A stretch of 64,000 nucleotides of DNA from Mesorhizobium sp. (lineage in GTDB: Bacteria > Pseudomonadota > Alphaproteobacteria > Rhizobiales > Rhizobiaceae), in NCBI GenBank assembly GCA_004017275.1, contig SAKE01000004.1, positions 62,001 to 126,000 of the forward strand. The letters run 5' to 3'. Numbering within the stretch: position 1 is the first letter of the stretch; each line of letters starts with the position of its first letter. A program made the position numbers and the translations under genes. The notes below the pieces were generated by a model. The model made no database searches. It was not told the DNA's origin and saw nothing but the letters and a program-made list of their open reading frames with translations. Below are positions 17,164 to 26,043 of the stretch, in pieces.

Positions 17164-18000
17164 TCAAGCGGCATGGGCGTGGGCGACGATGCCTGCGACA
17201 ATCACATCCCAGTCGTCCGGATGCAGCTCGTGGCCGCCGCCTTCAATTCGAAGAATTTTCGCGCCGGCGACCGCCTCGGCCAGCGCCTCGCCATGTTCGA
17301 CCGGAAAGATCGGGTCCGCCGTGCCATGGATGACCAGCAGCGGCGCCGTCATTTCATGCAGCCGCCCTTTCCATGCGTCGCCACCCCTTAGCATGAAATG
17401 GTTGGTCGCGCTCAGGAAGCCGCCGGAGCGGTCGTAATCCTGCTCGATGAAAGCCCGCATCCGGGCCTCGTCGAATGGATGTGCGATGCTGGCGATCGCT
17501 CGCGCATCCCTGACGATGAAATCGATCACCTGGCCGCGGTCCGACCAGTCGACTTTGGCGCCCTCGGCCGAGTGCTCCATATAAGCCTCGGTCGTCCCGG
17601 GCAGATGCGAGGTATCTAACCCCACCGGCGAACTGCTGATCACAGTCAAAGAAATGACACGCGAGGGGTGTTTCAACGCCACAAGCTGGGCGATCATACC
17701 GCCCATCGACATGCCGACGACATTCGCCTTGCCGATACCGTGGTCGTCGAGAACGCGCATCGCATCATCCGCCATGTCGTCGAATGTGTAGGGCGGCTCT
17801 CCCGGCTTGTATTTTGTCGAACGGCCGGTATCGCGATTGTCGTAGCGGATCACGAACAGGCCGGCGTCGGCCAGTTTCAGGCAGAGCGCCGTCGGCCACC
17901 ACAGCATCGAAGCCATCGCCCCCATGATCAGCAACAGCGGCGGGTTCGCAGGATCGCCAAAGGCTTCGGAGATGATTTCGGGGCGTTCGGTCGTCGTCAT
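17164..18000 (-). CDS. Alpha/beta-fold hydrolase
   Basis: The 278-residue protein has the alpha/beta hydrolase order: oxyanion region LLLIMGAMASMLWWP, RYDNRDTGRST, the nucleophile elbow GMSMGGMIAQ, the acid in VIHGTADPIFP, and the histidine in EGGGHELHPDDW. It resembles aclacinomycin methylesterase or non-haem haloperoxidase-like hydrolases. The start at 18000 follows GGAAG; the longer frame to 18033 runs through an operator and is rejected. The divergent HxlR gene and two shared operators imply direct control by that regulator. Confidence 0.88.
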   Translation of the reverse strand: MTTTERPEIISEAFGDPANPPLLLIMGAMASMLWWPTALCLKLADAGLFVIRYDNRDTGRSTKYKPGEPPYTFDDMADDAMRVLDDHGIGKANVVGMSMGGMIAQLVALKHPSRVISLTVISSSPVGLDTSHLPGTTEAYMEHSAEGAKVDWSDRGQVIDFIVRDARAIASIAHPFDEARMRAFIEQDYDRSGGFLSATNHFMLRGGDAWKGRLHEMTAPLLVIHGTADPIFPVEHGEALAEAVAGAKILRIEGGGHELHPDDWDVIVAGIVAHAHAA

Positions 18001-18021
18001 GGGCGCGTCTTCCATTTCATA

Positions 18022-18046
18022 AACTGATTGCATTTTGCAATCGGTT
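18022..18046. promoter_or_regulatory. HxlR operator, copy 1
   Basis: The inverted repeat AACTGATTGCA / TGCAATCGGTT has one mismatch and 3 central bases. A second 25-bp repeat with the same layout lies at 18059-18083. It is 22 bp upstream of the hydrolase start. Confidence 0.75.
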
Positions 18047-18058
18047 GCACAATAATAA

Positions 18059-18083
18059 AACTGATACGATAATGCAACCGGTT
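18059..18083. promoter_or_regulatory. HxlR operator, copy 2
   Basis: The arms AACTGATACGA / TGCAACCGGTT are separated by 3 bases, like copy 1 but less symmetric. The offset between copies is 37 bp. It ends 15 bp before the HxlR start codon, so binding would block its own gene. Confidence 0.7.
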
Positions 18084-18098
18084 TGGAGAAAAAATCTC

Positions 18099-18620
18099 AT
18101 GAGCATGGATCGCCGGTCCGGATGTCCGATCAACCTGTCGCTGGAAGTGTTCGGCGACCGCTGGAGCCTGATCATCCTTCGCGACATGATCTTCGGCGGC
18201 AGACGCCATTTTCGCGAGTTGCTCAACGGATCGATGGAAGGCATTGCCTCCAACATCCTTGCCGACCGGCTGAAGCGGCTGATGGAGCTGGGCATGCTAA
18301 CCAAGGCGGACGACCCCTCGCACAAGCAGAAGGCGATCTACAGCCTGACCGAGATGGCGATCACGCTGGTGCCAATCCTGGCCCATCTCGGCGCCTGGGG
18401 CCGCGTCTGGCTGCCGGTCAGCGACGAACTGTCGATCCGCGCCGAACTTCTGGAAAAGGGCGGACAGCCGATGTGGGACAAGTTCATGGACGAGTTGCGC
18501 CACGAGCATCTCGGCATCCCGCTCGGCACAGCGTCCGGCCCATCTGTCCGCGCGACCCTGCAGGCCGCCTATGAGGCGGTGGTTGCCAGCAAGGCCCTCG
18601 CCGCCAGCCCGGCCGCGTAA
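18099..18620 (+). CDS. HxlR-family transcriptional regulator
   Basis: The 173-residue protein carries the HxlR winged helix: CPINLSLEVFGDRWSLIILRDMIFGGRRHFRELLNG, then ASNILADRLKRLMELGML and KAIYSLTEMAITLVPIL. The cysteine near residue 9 is in the position used by redox-sensing members, so thiol or quinone sensing is possible. The start at 18099 is chosen because the upstream sequence contains the operators. It is divergent from the hydrolase gene and likely controls both genes. Confidence 0.9.
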   Translation: MSMDRRSGCPINLSLEVFGDRWSLIILRDMIFGGRRHFRELLNGSMEGIASNILADRLKRLMELGMLTKADDPSHKQKAIYSLTEMAITLVPILAHLGAWGRVWLPVSDELSIRAELLEKGGQPMWDKFMDELRHEHLGIPLGTASGPSVRATLQAAYEAVVASKALAASPAA

Positions 18621-18697
18621 ACAACTTATTTTCCCGTTTTGGGGCCGGCTCTGCTAGAAGAGGCGGAAAATCACAATTCACGGGATTGGATAAGGTC

Positions 18698-18931
18698 TTG
18701 GTTGAGAACTCTCGGGATGCTGCCCGCGCGCGGGCCGACCTGCGCTTCAAGAAACAGGAAGAGGCGGCAACCGTCCGCCAGAAGGCGATGGCCGAATACG
18801 TCGCCGAAAGCGACGCCCGCCAGGCCAAGACCAACAAGCTGCGGGCACTGCGTCTCGCCAAGGAAGCCGAAGACCTTGCCAATGCCCCGGCGGCACCTGC
18901 CAAGAAGCCGGCCCGCGCCAAGAAAAAATAG
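18698..18931 (+). CDS. Small, highly charged helical protein, about 77 aa
   Basis: The product is nearly all charged helix: VENSRDAARARADLRFKKQEEAATVRQ.., ending PAKKPARAKKK. Such basic, coiled-coil-like small proteins occur in rhizobia without known function. The start is uncertain: TTG at 18698 fits the usual beginning of relatives as I remember them, and TTG at 18686 is the alternative. No strong ribosome site favours either. It lies 77 bp after the HxlR gene. Confidence 0.6.
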   Translation: MVENSRDAARARADLRFKKQEEAATVRQKAMAEYVAESDARQAKTNKLRALRLAKEAEDLANAPAAPAKKPARAKKK

Positions 18932-19093
18932 CCGCTGCCCCAGCCACGGAAGCACCAACGCCGTGTCCGGATGGTGTCGGTGAAAGCTGCTTTCCATCCC
19001 GCCTCTTCACGCGAAGCAATTTCAACCGAAACCGGGATGTTATCTCGCCCGTCGACGGTCAATGATCGACGCGTTTTCAAACAGGAGACTGCC

Positions 19094-19525
19094 ATGACCG
19101 CACTGCCGCTCGAAAAAGCCAGGCAAATCATCGATGCCGCCTTTGCCAAGGGTGCCGATCTCAAGCTCAAGCCGCTCGGCGTCTCGGTGCTCGATGCCGG
19201 CGGGCATCTGGTCGCCTTCCAGCGCCAGGACGGCGCCTCGTTCCTGCGCCCGCAAATGTCGGCCGGCAAGGCCTATGGCGCGCTGGCCATCGGCATGGGC
19301 TCACGCAAGGTCGAGGCCTTCGCCAAGGAGCGTCCGCACCTCGTCGCCGGCATCTCGGACGTGTCGGGCGGACGCGTGCTACCGGTCGTCGGCGGCGTGC
19401 TGATCCGCGACAAGGCCGGCGCCATCATCGGCGCCGTAGGCATTTCAGGGGACACGTCGGACAATGACGAAGCCGCGGCAATCGCCGGCATCGAGGCCGC
19501 AGGGTTCACCGCCGATCCGGGCTGA
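19094..19525 (+). CDS. GlcG/HbpS-family heme-binding-like protein
   Basis: The 143-residue protein begins MTALPLEKARQIIDAAFAKGADL and includes PLGVSVLDAGGHLVAFQRQDGA and GGVLIRDKAGAIIGAVGISGDTSDNDE, the hallmarks of the GlcG/HbpS family. Members bind heme or small ligands or accompany glycolate use; the specific role is unknown. A clear ribosome site (ACAGGAGACT) precedes the start at 19094, so upstream in-frame starts are rejected. Confidence 0.88.
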   Translation: MTALPLEKARQIIDAAFAKGADLKLKPLGVSVLDAGGHLVAFQRQDGASFLRPQMSAGKAYGALAIGMGSRKVEAFAKERPHLVAGISDVSGGRVLPVVGGVLIRDKAGAIIGAVGISGDTSDNDEAAAIAGIEAAGFTADPG

Positions 19526-19586
19526 GCATCCTTCGACATCGAAGCAAGGGTGCGTTGAGATTCAGGTCAGGCCGAGTCGAGAAGAA

Positions 19587-19660
19587 TGGATTCCGAGAAC
19601 CGGAACGGAGCGTACTTTGGGTACGTGAGTACCGGAAGCGCAGGAAGCCGCCATTCGCAG
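19587..19660. repeat. Long imperfect hairpin repeat, copy A
   Basis: The core GAGAACCGGAACGGAGCGTAC, then GGGTACGTGAGTACCGGAAGC, is closely similar to copy B at 21472-21552. Internal arms CCGG, CGTAC and their complements make a long imperfect hairpin. It lies between two convergent genes. Confidence 0.7.
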
Positions 19661-19688
19661 GCCGGCCTCACCTGAGTATCAATGCAGC

Positions 19689-20090
19689 CTAATTCAGATT
19701 GATGTCCCGGCTCGCCGACCGCATCGACACCGCGAATCCGGCCAGCACATCGAACAGCGCGATGACCATCAGCGTGAAGAACACGGAGTGGGCGGCACCC
19801 TTCACCAGCAGGAACTCGACCAGGAACGCCACGAAGACCAGCGTCGACAGAAGATGGTCCATGATCGAGGCATTGGTCGTGCGCACCGACTTCGCCATTT
19901 CGAGGAACAGGAAGACCAGCCCGATCAGCACCATCAGGTCGCCCAGCGTCATCGAGAACACCCCGCCCGACATCATGCTGAAGGAGAAGACCTCGCTCGC
20001 CCACGGATCGTCACCGCTGCCGAATATTCCCAGAAGTCCTAGGTTGTAGAGCACGAAAGGCACGATCAGCAGCGGAATGGCACCGAACAT
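19689..20090 (-). CDS. Integral membrane protein of unknown function, 133 aa
   Basis: The protein begins MFGAIPLLIVPFVLYNLGLLGIF and has four hydrophobic segments (about residues 3-22, 48-64, 83-100 and 104-122). The loop EMAKSVRTTNASIMDHLLSTLVF is distinctive. It looks like a conserved rhizobial inner-membrane protein without known function. The start at 20090 follows ATGGAGACG; the longer frame adds an unlikely Arg-rich leader. It lies between repeat copy A and the rpmF terminator. Confidence 0.75.
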   Translation of the reverse strand: MFGAIPLLIVPFVLYNLGLLGIFGSGDDPWASEVFSFSMMSGGVFSMTLGDLMVLIGLVFLFLEMAKSVRTTNASIMDHLLSTLVFVAFLVEFLLVKGAAHSVFFTLMVIALFDVLAGFAVSMRSASRDINLN

Positions 20091-20278
20091 CTGGCGTCTC
20101 CATGTGGGGGCAATCCTTTGTAGAATGCGCCCCAGGTACGCCGTCAAGATGTTTCGGTGGCAGCGTTGAACACGGTCGAAGACCGCACGCAACAACCATG
20201 TCAGCCGGTTGCCCGGCTGGAGTATCCCGACGATTGCGGCCCGCGCCTCGAGATGCGCGCGACCTGGCCGCACAACGC

Positions 20279-20307
20279 AAAAGGACCGGCCACGGGCCGG
20301 TCCTTTG
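20279..20307 (-). terminator. Terminator of rpmF
   Basis: A 12-bp perfect stem, AAAGGACCGGCC and its complement, has a 3-base loop and a T run on the minus strand. It lies 28 bp after the rpmF stop. Confidence 0.88.
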
Positions 20308-20335
20308 ACAACTCAACCTTCGAAGAAAGCTGGTC

Positions 20336-20518
20336 TCAGCTTTCCTTGGGCGTCAACACCTGGCGACCGCGATACATGCCGGTCTTCAGGTCGATATGGT
20401 GCGGGCGGCGCATTTCGCCGGAATTCTTGTCCTCGACATAGGTCGGGGCCTTGAGGGCGTCGGCCGAGCGGCGCATGCCGCGCTTGGACGGAGAGGTTTT
20501 GCGTTTCGGAACGGCCAT
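20336..20518 (-). CDS. rpmF: 50S ribosomal protein L32
   Basis: The 60-residue basic protein begins [18 protein letters not shown] and continues [37 protein letters not shown], matching alphaproteobacterial L32. This form lacks the zinc-binding cysteines of some L32 proteins. It is part of the large ribosomal subunit. It follows mtgA on the same strand, 141 bp away, and ends in its own terminator. Confidence 0.98.
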   Translation of the reverse strand: MAVPKRKTSPSKRGMRRSADALKAPTYVEDKNSGEMRRPHHIDLKTGMYRGRQVLTPKES

Positions 20519-20659
20519 GGATATGCTCCACTACATGGTCAAAAAGCCCCGCCTGCCCTCGTGAAAGGGCCATGTCGGGGCCGGAATCTGAGAAAGTCAG
20601 GTGCCTATACACGCCCTGCGCCGTTTTGGCCAGCACTGCCGCGAATTTTTTTGAGTCGG

Positions 20660-21370
20660 CTAGCGGAGACAACCGACATAGGCGCCCGAGCGACCGGCGC
20701 GCCGCTCGATCAGATTGGCCAGCCGCCTCAGGCCCGGTCCGGGTTTCGCTGGATTGCGGGCGATCGGATTGGGCAAGGAGACGGCGAGCAGCGCCGCCTG
20801 CCGCCGCGACAGCTGTTTTGCCGAAACGCCGAAATGGTGCTGTGCCGCGGCCTCGATGCCGTAGATGCCCGGCCCCCACTCGGCGATGTTGAGATAGATT
20901 TCCATGATGCGCCGTTTCGACATCACCGCATCGAAATAGACGGCCAGCGGCAATTCGACCACCTTGCGCACCGAGCCCAGCGGGCGCGACCATAGAAACA
21001 GGTTCTTGACCGTCTGCATGGTGATGGTCGAGGCGCCGCGCGTCGCTTCACCGGCCAGCGCGTCGTCGACGACGCCCCGCAATTCGCCGAGATCGACGCC
21101 GCGGTGAAAGCAGAACTGCCCGTCCTCCGACATGATGACGGAATTGGCCAGCACCGGCGACACGTCGTCGATCGACACCCAGCGGCGGTCATAGCCGGAG
21201 AACGTCGCCAGATCCTTCAGCATCAGCGTCGAGACCGGATGCACGAAGAACGGCAGGTAGAGAAAAGTCAGCACGACCGGAATCAAAGCCAGCACCGCGA
21301 CCACGACGATGCCACGCCGGACCCGGCGCTTGAGACTGCGGCGGTTCACGCCCCGCAATCTCGTCGCCAT
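20660..21370 (-). CDS. mtgA: Monofunctional peptidoglycan glycosyltransferase
   Basis: The enzyme polymerises lipid II into glycan strands at the outer face of the inner membrane. The 236-residue protein has one N-terminal membrane anchor ([22 protein letters not shown], about residues 22-43). The GT51 core follows: [13 protein letters not shown] with catalytic Glu82, [16 protein letters not shown], and [25 protein letters not shown]. No transpeptidase domain is present. The start at 21370 gives a normal N-terminus. It lies upstream of rpmF on the same strand. Confidence 0.96.
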   Translation of the reverse strand: MATRLRGVNRRSLKRRVRRGIVVVAVLALIPVVLTFLYLPFFVHPVSTLMLKDLATFSGYDRRWVSIDDVSPVLANSVIMSEDGQFCFHRGVDLGELRGVVDDALAGEATRGASTITMQTVKNLFLWSRPLGSVRKVVELPLAVYFDAVMSKRRIMEIYLNIAEWGPGIYGIEAAAQHHFGVSAKQLSRRQAALLAVSLPNPIARNPAKPGPGLRRLANLIERRAGRSGAYVGCLR

Positions 21371-21471
21371 GTCCAGCTTTTCGGTTTCATGATCGACGAT
21401 CGGTTCCGCCAAGCCGCCCAACCCGTGCCAGAGAGCTCGTTTTGAAAGTCGCTCCTGTGAGTCATATGACG

Positions 21472-21552
21472 GTGTTTTCGAGAACCGGAGCGGAGCGTAC
21501 ATTGGAGTACGTGAGCACCGGAAGCGCAGAAAACGCCATCAGATGACCGCAG
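21472..21552. repeat. Long imperfect hairpin repeat, copy B
   Basis: GGTGTTTTC at one end pairs with GAAAACGCC at the other; inside are CCGG/CCGG and CGTAC/GTACG arms. It shares about 50 aligned bases with copy A at 19587-19660. It lies between the divergent mtgA and polyprenyl synthetase genes. Confidence 0.75.
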
Positions 21553-21643
21553 GAGTAGAGTTTCCAAACGGGCTCTTTCTGCTCCGGCATAATGGCGCTT
21601 GCCTTCTTGCGCAACGTCTGAGTGTCGGCTACCGCTTCCGGCC

Positions 21644-22561
21644 ATGACGAATGACGACCAAATGGCGTTCGAAATGGCGCTCATCAGGCGGGCTGCCGCC
21701 GTCGAGGTGCTGCTGCGTCGGCTGCTCGACGACCGCCCGCTTTCCGGCGAGATCGCCCGGCCCGACCGGCTGATGGCAGCCATGCGCCACGGCGTGCTGA
21801 ACGGCGGCAAGCGCCTTCGCCCCTTCCTGGTCATGGAAAGTGCGGCTCTTTTTTCCGCCGACGGCGAGGCGGCGCTGCGCGTCGCCGCCGCACTTGAATG
21901 CGTGCATTGCTATTCGCTGATCCACGATGATCTGCCCGCCATGGACGACGATGATCTGCGCCGTGGCCAGCCAACCGTGCACAAGGCCTTCGACGAGGCC
22001 ACCGCCATCCTTGCCGGTGATGCCTTGCTGACGCTTGCCTTCGACATCATTGCCGGCGAGGCGACCGCGCTGCCGGCGGAGCGGCGGGCGGCCCTGGTGC
22101 TGGCGCTTGCCCGCGCCGCCGGGCCTGGCGGCATGGTCGGCGGCCAGAAGCTCGACCTCGAGGCAGAACAAGCCCCACCGGACGAGGCCGGCATCATCCG
22201 GCTGCAGGCGATGAAAACCGGCGCACTGATCCGCTTTGCCTGCGAGGCGGGGGCGCTCATCGCCGGCGCTCCGGCCGAGGACCGTGAGCGGCTGGCCGAA
22301 TTCGGCTCCGCGATCGGCCTTGCCTTCCAGCTTGCCGACGACCTGCTCGATTTGACCGCCGATGCCAACCAGATGGGCAAGGCAACCGGCAAGGACGCCG
22401 CCGCCGGCAAGGCAACGCTGGTGGCGCTGCATGGCGCCAATTGGGCACGCAGCCAGTTGCACGGCCTCGTCGAACAGGCGCATGCATTGCTTGAACCTTA
22501 TGGTGACGACGCCCAGTTGCTGAAGGAAGCGGCGACATTCGTGGCAGCGCGTAACAGTTAA
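21644..22561 (+). CDS. ispA: Polyprenyl (farnesyl) diphosphate synthase
   Basis: The enzyme condenses isopentenyl diphosphate with allylic diphosphates to make farnesyl-type isoprenoid precursors. The 305-residue protein has both Asp-rich motifs, DDLPAMDDDDLRRG near residue 93 and QLADDLLD near residue 229. NGGKRLRPFLV and MVGGQKLDL are also family motifs. The residues ahead of the first Asp motif (CYSLIH) fit a short-chain (C15) synthase, an inference. The start could be 21644 or 21662. ispG of the same pathway lies 5 kb away. Confidence 0.93.
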   Translation: MTNDDQMAFEMALIRRAAAVEVLLRRLLDDRPLSGEIARPDRLMAAMRHGVLNGGKRLRPFLVMESAALFSADGEAALRVAAALECVHCYSLIHDDLPAMDDDDLRRGQPTVHKAFDEATAILAGDALLTLAFDIIAGEATALPAERRAALVLALARAAGPGGMVGGQKLDLEAEQAPPDEAGIIRLQAMKTGALIRFACEAGALIAGAPAEDRERLAEFGSAIGLAFQLADDLLDLTADANQMGKATGKDAAAGKATLVALHGANWARSQLHGLVEQAHALLEPYGDDAQLLKEAATFVAARNS

Positions 22562-22720
22562 GGTTGGCGCCAACCAGGACCGAGCCTGATTGAAGCACGC
22601 GCGTCTCCGCCAGCCGGTTCTGAAATTGAGCTTGAGCGGAAGCCAGCCGAAGCAGAGGATCGATATGGCTTTGCCATCCGCACGGCAACCACGCGGTGCG
22701 GATAGAGTTGGAGGGATGCC

Positions 22721-23526
22721 ATGTCGACTACCGACAAGCTGTTCGCCGGTTCCATTCCCGAAGTCTACGACCGGGCGATGGTGCCGCTGATCTTCGAGCC
22801 CTATGCCCGGGATCTGGCGGAGCGGGTGTCGAAGCTCGGGCCGCAATCGGTGCTCGAAGTGGCGGCGGGCACCGGTGTGGTGACGCGTGCGCTCGCGGCA
22901 AAGCTGCCGGCGCAAACACGCATCGTGGCCACCGACCTCAACCAGCCCATGCTTGACCACGCGCGCACGCGGATGACGGACGATCCCCGGATCACCTGGC
23001 TACAGGCCGACGCTCAGGCGCTGCCCTTCGAGGACGCACAGTTCGACGCCGTGGTCTGCCAATTTGGTGCGATGTTCTTCCCCGATCGCGTGGGCGCCTA
23101 CGGTCAAGCGCGGCGGGTGATGCGGCTCGGCGGGCATTTCCTGTTCAACGTGTGGGGTGCCATCGAAGAGAACGAGTTCGCCGAGGAAGTGACGCGGGCA
23201 CTCGGCCATTTCTTCCCGCCGATCCGCCTCGCTTCTTGGCGAGGACGCCGCACGGCTATCACAATGCGGACGCCATCCGCGCCGACCTGCATGCCGCTGG
23301 ATTCCACGACATCACCATCGAGCCTCTGGATGCCGTCAGCGCCGCTCCGTCGCCATATGATGCGGCCGCGGCCTATTGCCAGGGCACCCCCCTGCGGGCC
23401 GAGATCGAGGCGCGCGGCGGCGCGCTGGAGGAGGCGACGCGACACGTGGCGAACGCGATGGGGAAACGCTTCGGGGAAGGCCCGGTGCGTGGCCGCATCC
23501 GCGCCCTCGTCGTGGAGGCGGCCTGA
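22721..23526 (+). pseudogene. Class I SAM-dependent methyltransferase with a frameshift
   Basis: The first frame starts at 22721 (MSTTDKLFAGSIPEVYDRAMVPLIFEPYA) and carries the SAM-binding motif VLEVAAGTGVVTRALA and LPFEDAQFDAVVCQFGAMFFPD. Near position 23215, after HFFPP, the family sequence continues in the frame one base back, as PPRFLARTPHGYHNADAIRADLHAAGF, and ends at 23526. A single-base deletion explains this. In the original frame the protein runs on with unrelated sequence to 23629. Either the gene is broken or the base call is wrong. Confidence 0.85.
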
Positions 23527-23685
23527 TGCAGGTCGCCCAGAAGCGACCTCGGTTGGTTGCGAAAGGACGGCAAAGAGCTGTCAGCTATCCGGCGATTCTC
23601 ATGGCTCGCCTGTCCACACGAAATTTTAATGTAAATGAAGCGTAATCCCGACCATTAAAATGGTGCGTATGTGTTGGGGTTGCGC

Positions 23686-26025
23686 ATGCCTGAATATTCG
23701 TCCTTCATCCGGTCGGTCCGGATCCGCTATATTTCAGGGTTGCTGATCTTCGCGCTGGCTTCCGCCGGCATCGTGATTGCGCTCGATCGTGTCAATTCCT
23801 TTCGCCGCGACATCGATGCGCTGAGCAGCAACCTCGTCGTCTTCGCCCGCGACCTGCGCAACGCGACCAGCTTTGCCGAGACGACCGGCACCGCCTGGCG
23901 GGCGGAGACACGCGATGCGCTGACCACATCGGCGCGCGGCCATTCGGAGCGCCTGACCGGCGAGATCGAGACGCTGACCGCCCAGCTTGCGGCGGTCAAA
24001 TCGCGCCTGTCGGCCAAGACCGTCAACGAGCTCCAATCCGCTTCCGTCAACGGCGATCTCTTCTGGTCGCCGCGCGACATGGTGCGCAATTTCAACCTGA
24101 TGTCGGTGGCACAGAAGGTCGATGAATGGAGCTATCGCGAAATCCGCAACCAGAACGACCTGTTCGCCCAGCCGATGCTGGTCCGCGTCCGCACCGCCAT
24201 GGATGATGAGCGTCACCTGGCCGATGCTTCCAGCGACAGGCTGCTGCTGTGGGCGAGCGGCATCCTGTTCGCGGCACTTGCCATCGTCGCCTTCTGGATA
24301 TTCCGCCCGATGGAAGTGGCGATCCGCCGCGCCTTTGCTGAATCCGCCGAATCCCTGTTCAAGGCCGAGGCCGCCGACCGCGCCAAGTCGGAATTCCTGG
24401 CCAATATGAGCCACGAGATCCGCACGCCGATGAACGGCGTGCTCGGCATGGCCGAACTGCTGGCCAAGACCGATTTGACGGCGCGCCAGAAGACTTTTAC
24501 CGACGTCATCGTCAAATCAGGCAATGCGCTACTCACCATCATCAACGACATCCTCGATTTCTCCAAGATCAACGCCGGCCAGCTCACCCTCGACCCCGCT
24601 CCTTTCCGTCTCTCCGAGGCGGTTGAGGATGTGGCGACGCTGGTCTCGGCGCGCGTCGCCGAAAAGAACCTCGAACTGATCGTGCGCGTCGACCCGCGCC
24701 TGCCGGCCCACGTCATCGGCGACGCCGGCCGGTTCCGGCAGATCATCACCAACCTGCTCGGCAACGCGGTGAAATTCACCGAAAAGGGTCATGTGCTGAT
24801 CGATGTCGGCGGCGAGATCGTCAACGACGTGGTCCAGCTCAAGGTACGCGTCGAGGACACCGGTATCGGCATCCCGGCCGAAAAACTGCAGAACGTGTTC
24901 GAGAAATTCGCCCAGGTCGATGGCTCGTCCACCCGCCGCCACGAGGGCACCGGCCTTGGCCTCGCCATCGCCGCCCGCCTCGTCGACCTGATGGCTGGCA
25001 AGATCGGCGTCGAGAGCGAGATCGGCCGCGGCTCGGTGTTCTGGTTCGCGGTGCCGCTGCCCGCGCACCAGGCCGCGGCGCGCGACGAAATCGTGCCGGT
25101 CGACGTGACCGGCGCGCGGGTGCTGGTCATCGACGACAATCCGGTCAACCGCGAAATCCTGCTCGAGCAGCTCAGAAGCTGGAGTTTCGACTGTGCCGCC
25201 GCCGAAAGCGGTGCCGTCGGGCTGGCCTTCCTCGACCGCGCCTTTCAACTGGGCGCCGCCGTCGACTGTATCATCCTCGACTATCAGATGCCGGGCATGA
25301 ACGGCGCCGACGTCGCCAGAGCCATTGCTTCCGACAGCCGGCTGTCCTCGATCCCGGTGGTGTTGCTGACCTCGGTAGACCAGGTCGATTTCGGCAAGAT
25401 GATCATCGATTTCGGCATTGCCGCGCATTTGACCAAGCCGGCGCGCTCCGCGGTCCTGCTCGGCACCGTCATCTCGGTCGTCCAGAAGGCCCGCTCGCAG
25501 GTCGGCAAAGCGCGGTTCGTCCGCGAACCGATCGTGCAGGCTCCCCCCGCAGCGCCGCCCGCCTTCACCGTCATCCGCGGCCCGGCAATGCCGCCCACGG
25601 CAGTACCGGAATCGACAACCACGCCGAACGGGCCGATCGACATCCTCATTGCCGAGGACAATGACGTGAACCAGTTGGTCTTCGGTCAGATCCTCAACGG
25701 CCTTGGCCTCAGCTACCGCATCGCCGGCAATGGCCGCACGGCGGTCGAGATGTACCGGGCGCTGCGCCCCAAGCTGATCCTGATGGACGTCTCGATGCCG
25801 GAGATGAACGGCTATGAAGCGACCCGCGCCATAAGGGCCATGGAAACCTCGACGGGCACCCACATCCCGATCATCGGCGTCACCGCACATGCGCTGAAGG
25901 GCGATCGCGACAAGTGCATCGAAGCCGGCATGGACGATTATCTGCCGAAGCCCGTTTCGCCCGACCGCCTCGGCACCAAGATCGGCACCTGGCTCAGCGA
26001 GACTGTGGTGGCGAAAACGGCGTAG
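23686..26025 (+). CDS. Hybrid sensor histidine kinase with two receiver domains
   Basis: The 779-residue inner-membrane protein has two membrane helices (about residues 14-33 and 185-206) around a periplasmic sensor of about 145 residues. Next come a HisKA domain with [15 protein letters not shown] (phospho-accepting His243) and an ATPase domain with DTGIGIP and GTGLGLAIA. Two receivers follow: [10 protein letters not shown] with [10 protein letters not shown], and [10 protein letters not shown] with [11 protein letters not shown]. There is no Hpt domain and no adjacent regulator, so its phosphotransfer partner is elsewhere. Start codons at 23671 (GTG) and 23686 are both possible. Confidence 0.93.
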   Translation: MPEYSSFIRSVRIRYISGLLIFALASAGIVIALDRVNSFRRDIDALSSNLVVFARDLRNATSFAETTGTAWRAETRDALTTSARGHSERLTGEIETLTAQLAAVKSRLSAKTVNELQSASVNGDLFWSPRDMVRNFNLMSVAQKVDEWSYREIRNQNDLFAQPMLVRVRTAMDDERHLADASSDRLLLWASGILFAALAIVAFWIFRPMEVAIRRAFAESAESLFKAEAADRAKSEFLANMSHEIRTPMNGVLGMAELLAKTDLTARQKTFTDVIVKSGNALLTIINDILDFSKINAGQLTLDPAPFRLSEAVEDVATLVSARVAEKNLELIVRVDPRLPAHVIGDAGRFRQIITNLLGNAVKFTEKGHVLIDVGGEIVNDVVQLKVRVEDTGIGIPAEKLQNVFEKFAQVDGSSTRRHEGTGLGLAIAARLVDLMAGKIGVESEIGRGSVFWFAVPLPAHQAAARDEIVPVDVTGARVLVIDDNPVNREILLEQLRSWSFDCAAAESGAVGLAFLDRAFQLGAAVDCIILDYQMPGMNGADVARAIASDSRLSSIPVVLLTSVDQVDFGKMIIDFGIAAHLTKPARSAVLLGTVISVVQKARSQVGKARFVREPIVQAPPAAPPAFTVIRGPAMPPTAVPESTTTPNGPIDILIAEDNDVNQLVFGQILNGLGLSYRIAGNGRTAVEMYRALRPKLILMDVSMPEMNGYEATRAIRAMETSTGTHIPIIGVTAHALKGDRDKCIEAGMDDYLPKPVSPDRLGTKIGTWLSETVVAKTA

Positions 26026-26043
26026 CCTGCATCCATCGGTGCG

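Noticed and set aside
23200..23230. Programmed frameshift in the methyltransferase gene
   Set aside because: No slippery heptamer or downstream stimulator was recognised; a deletion or sequencing error is simpler.
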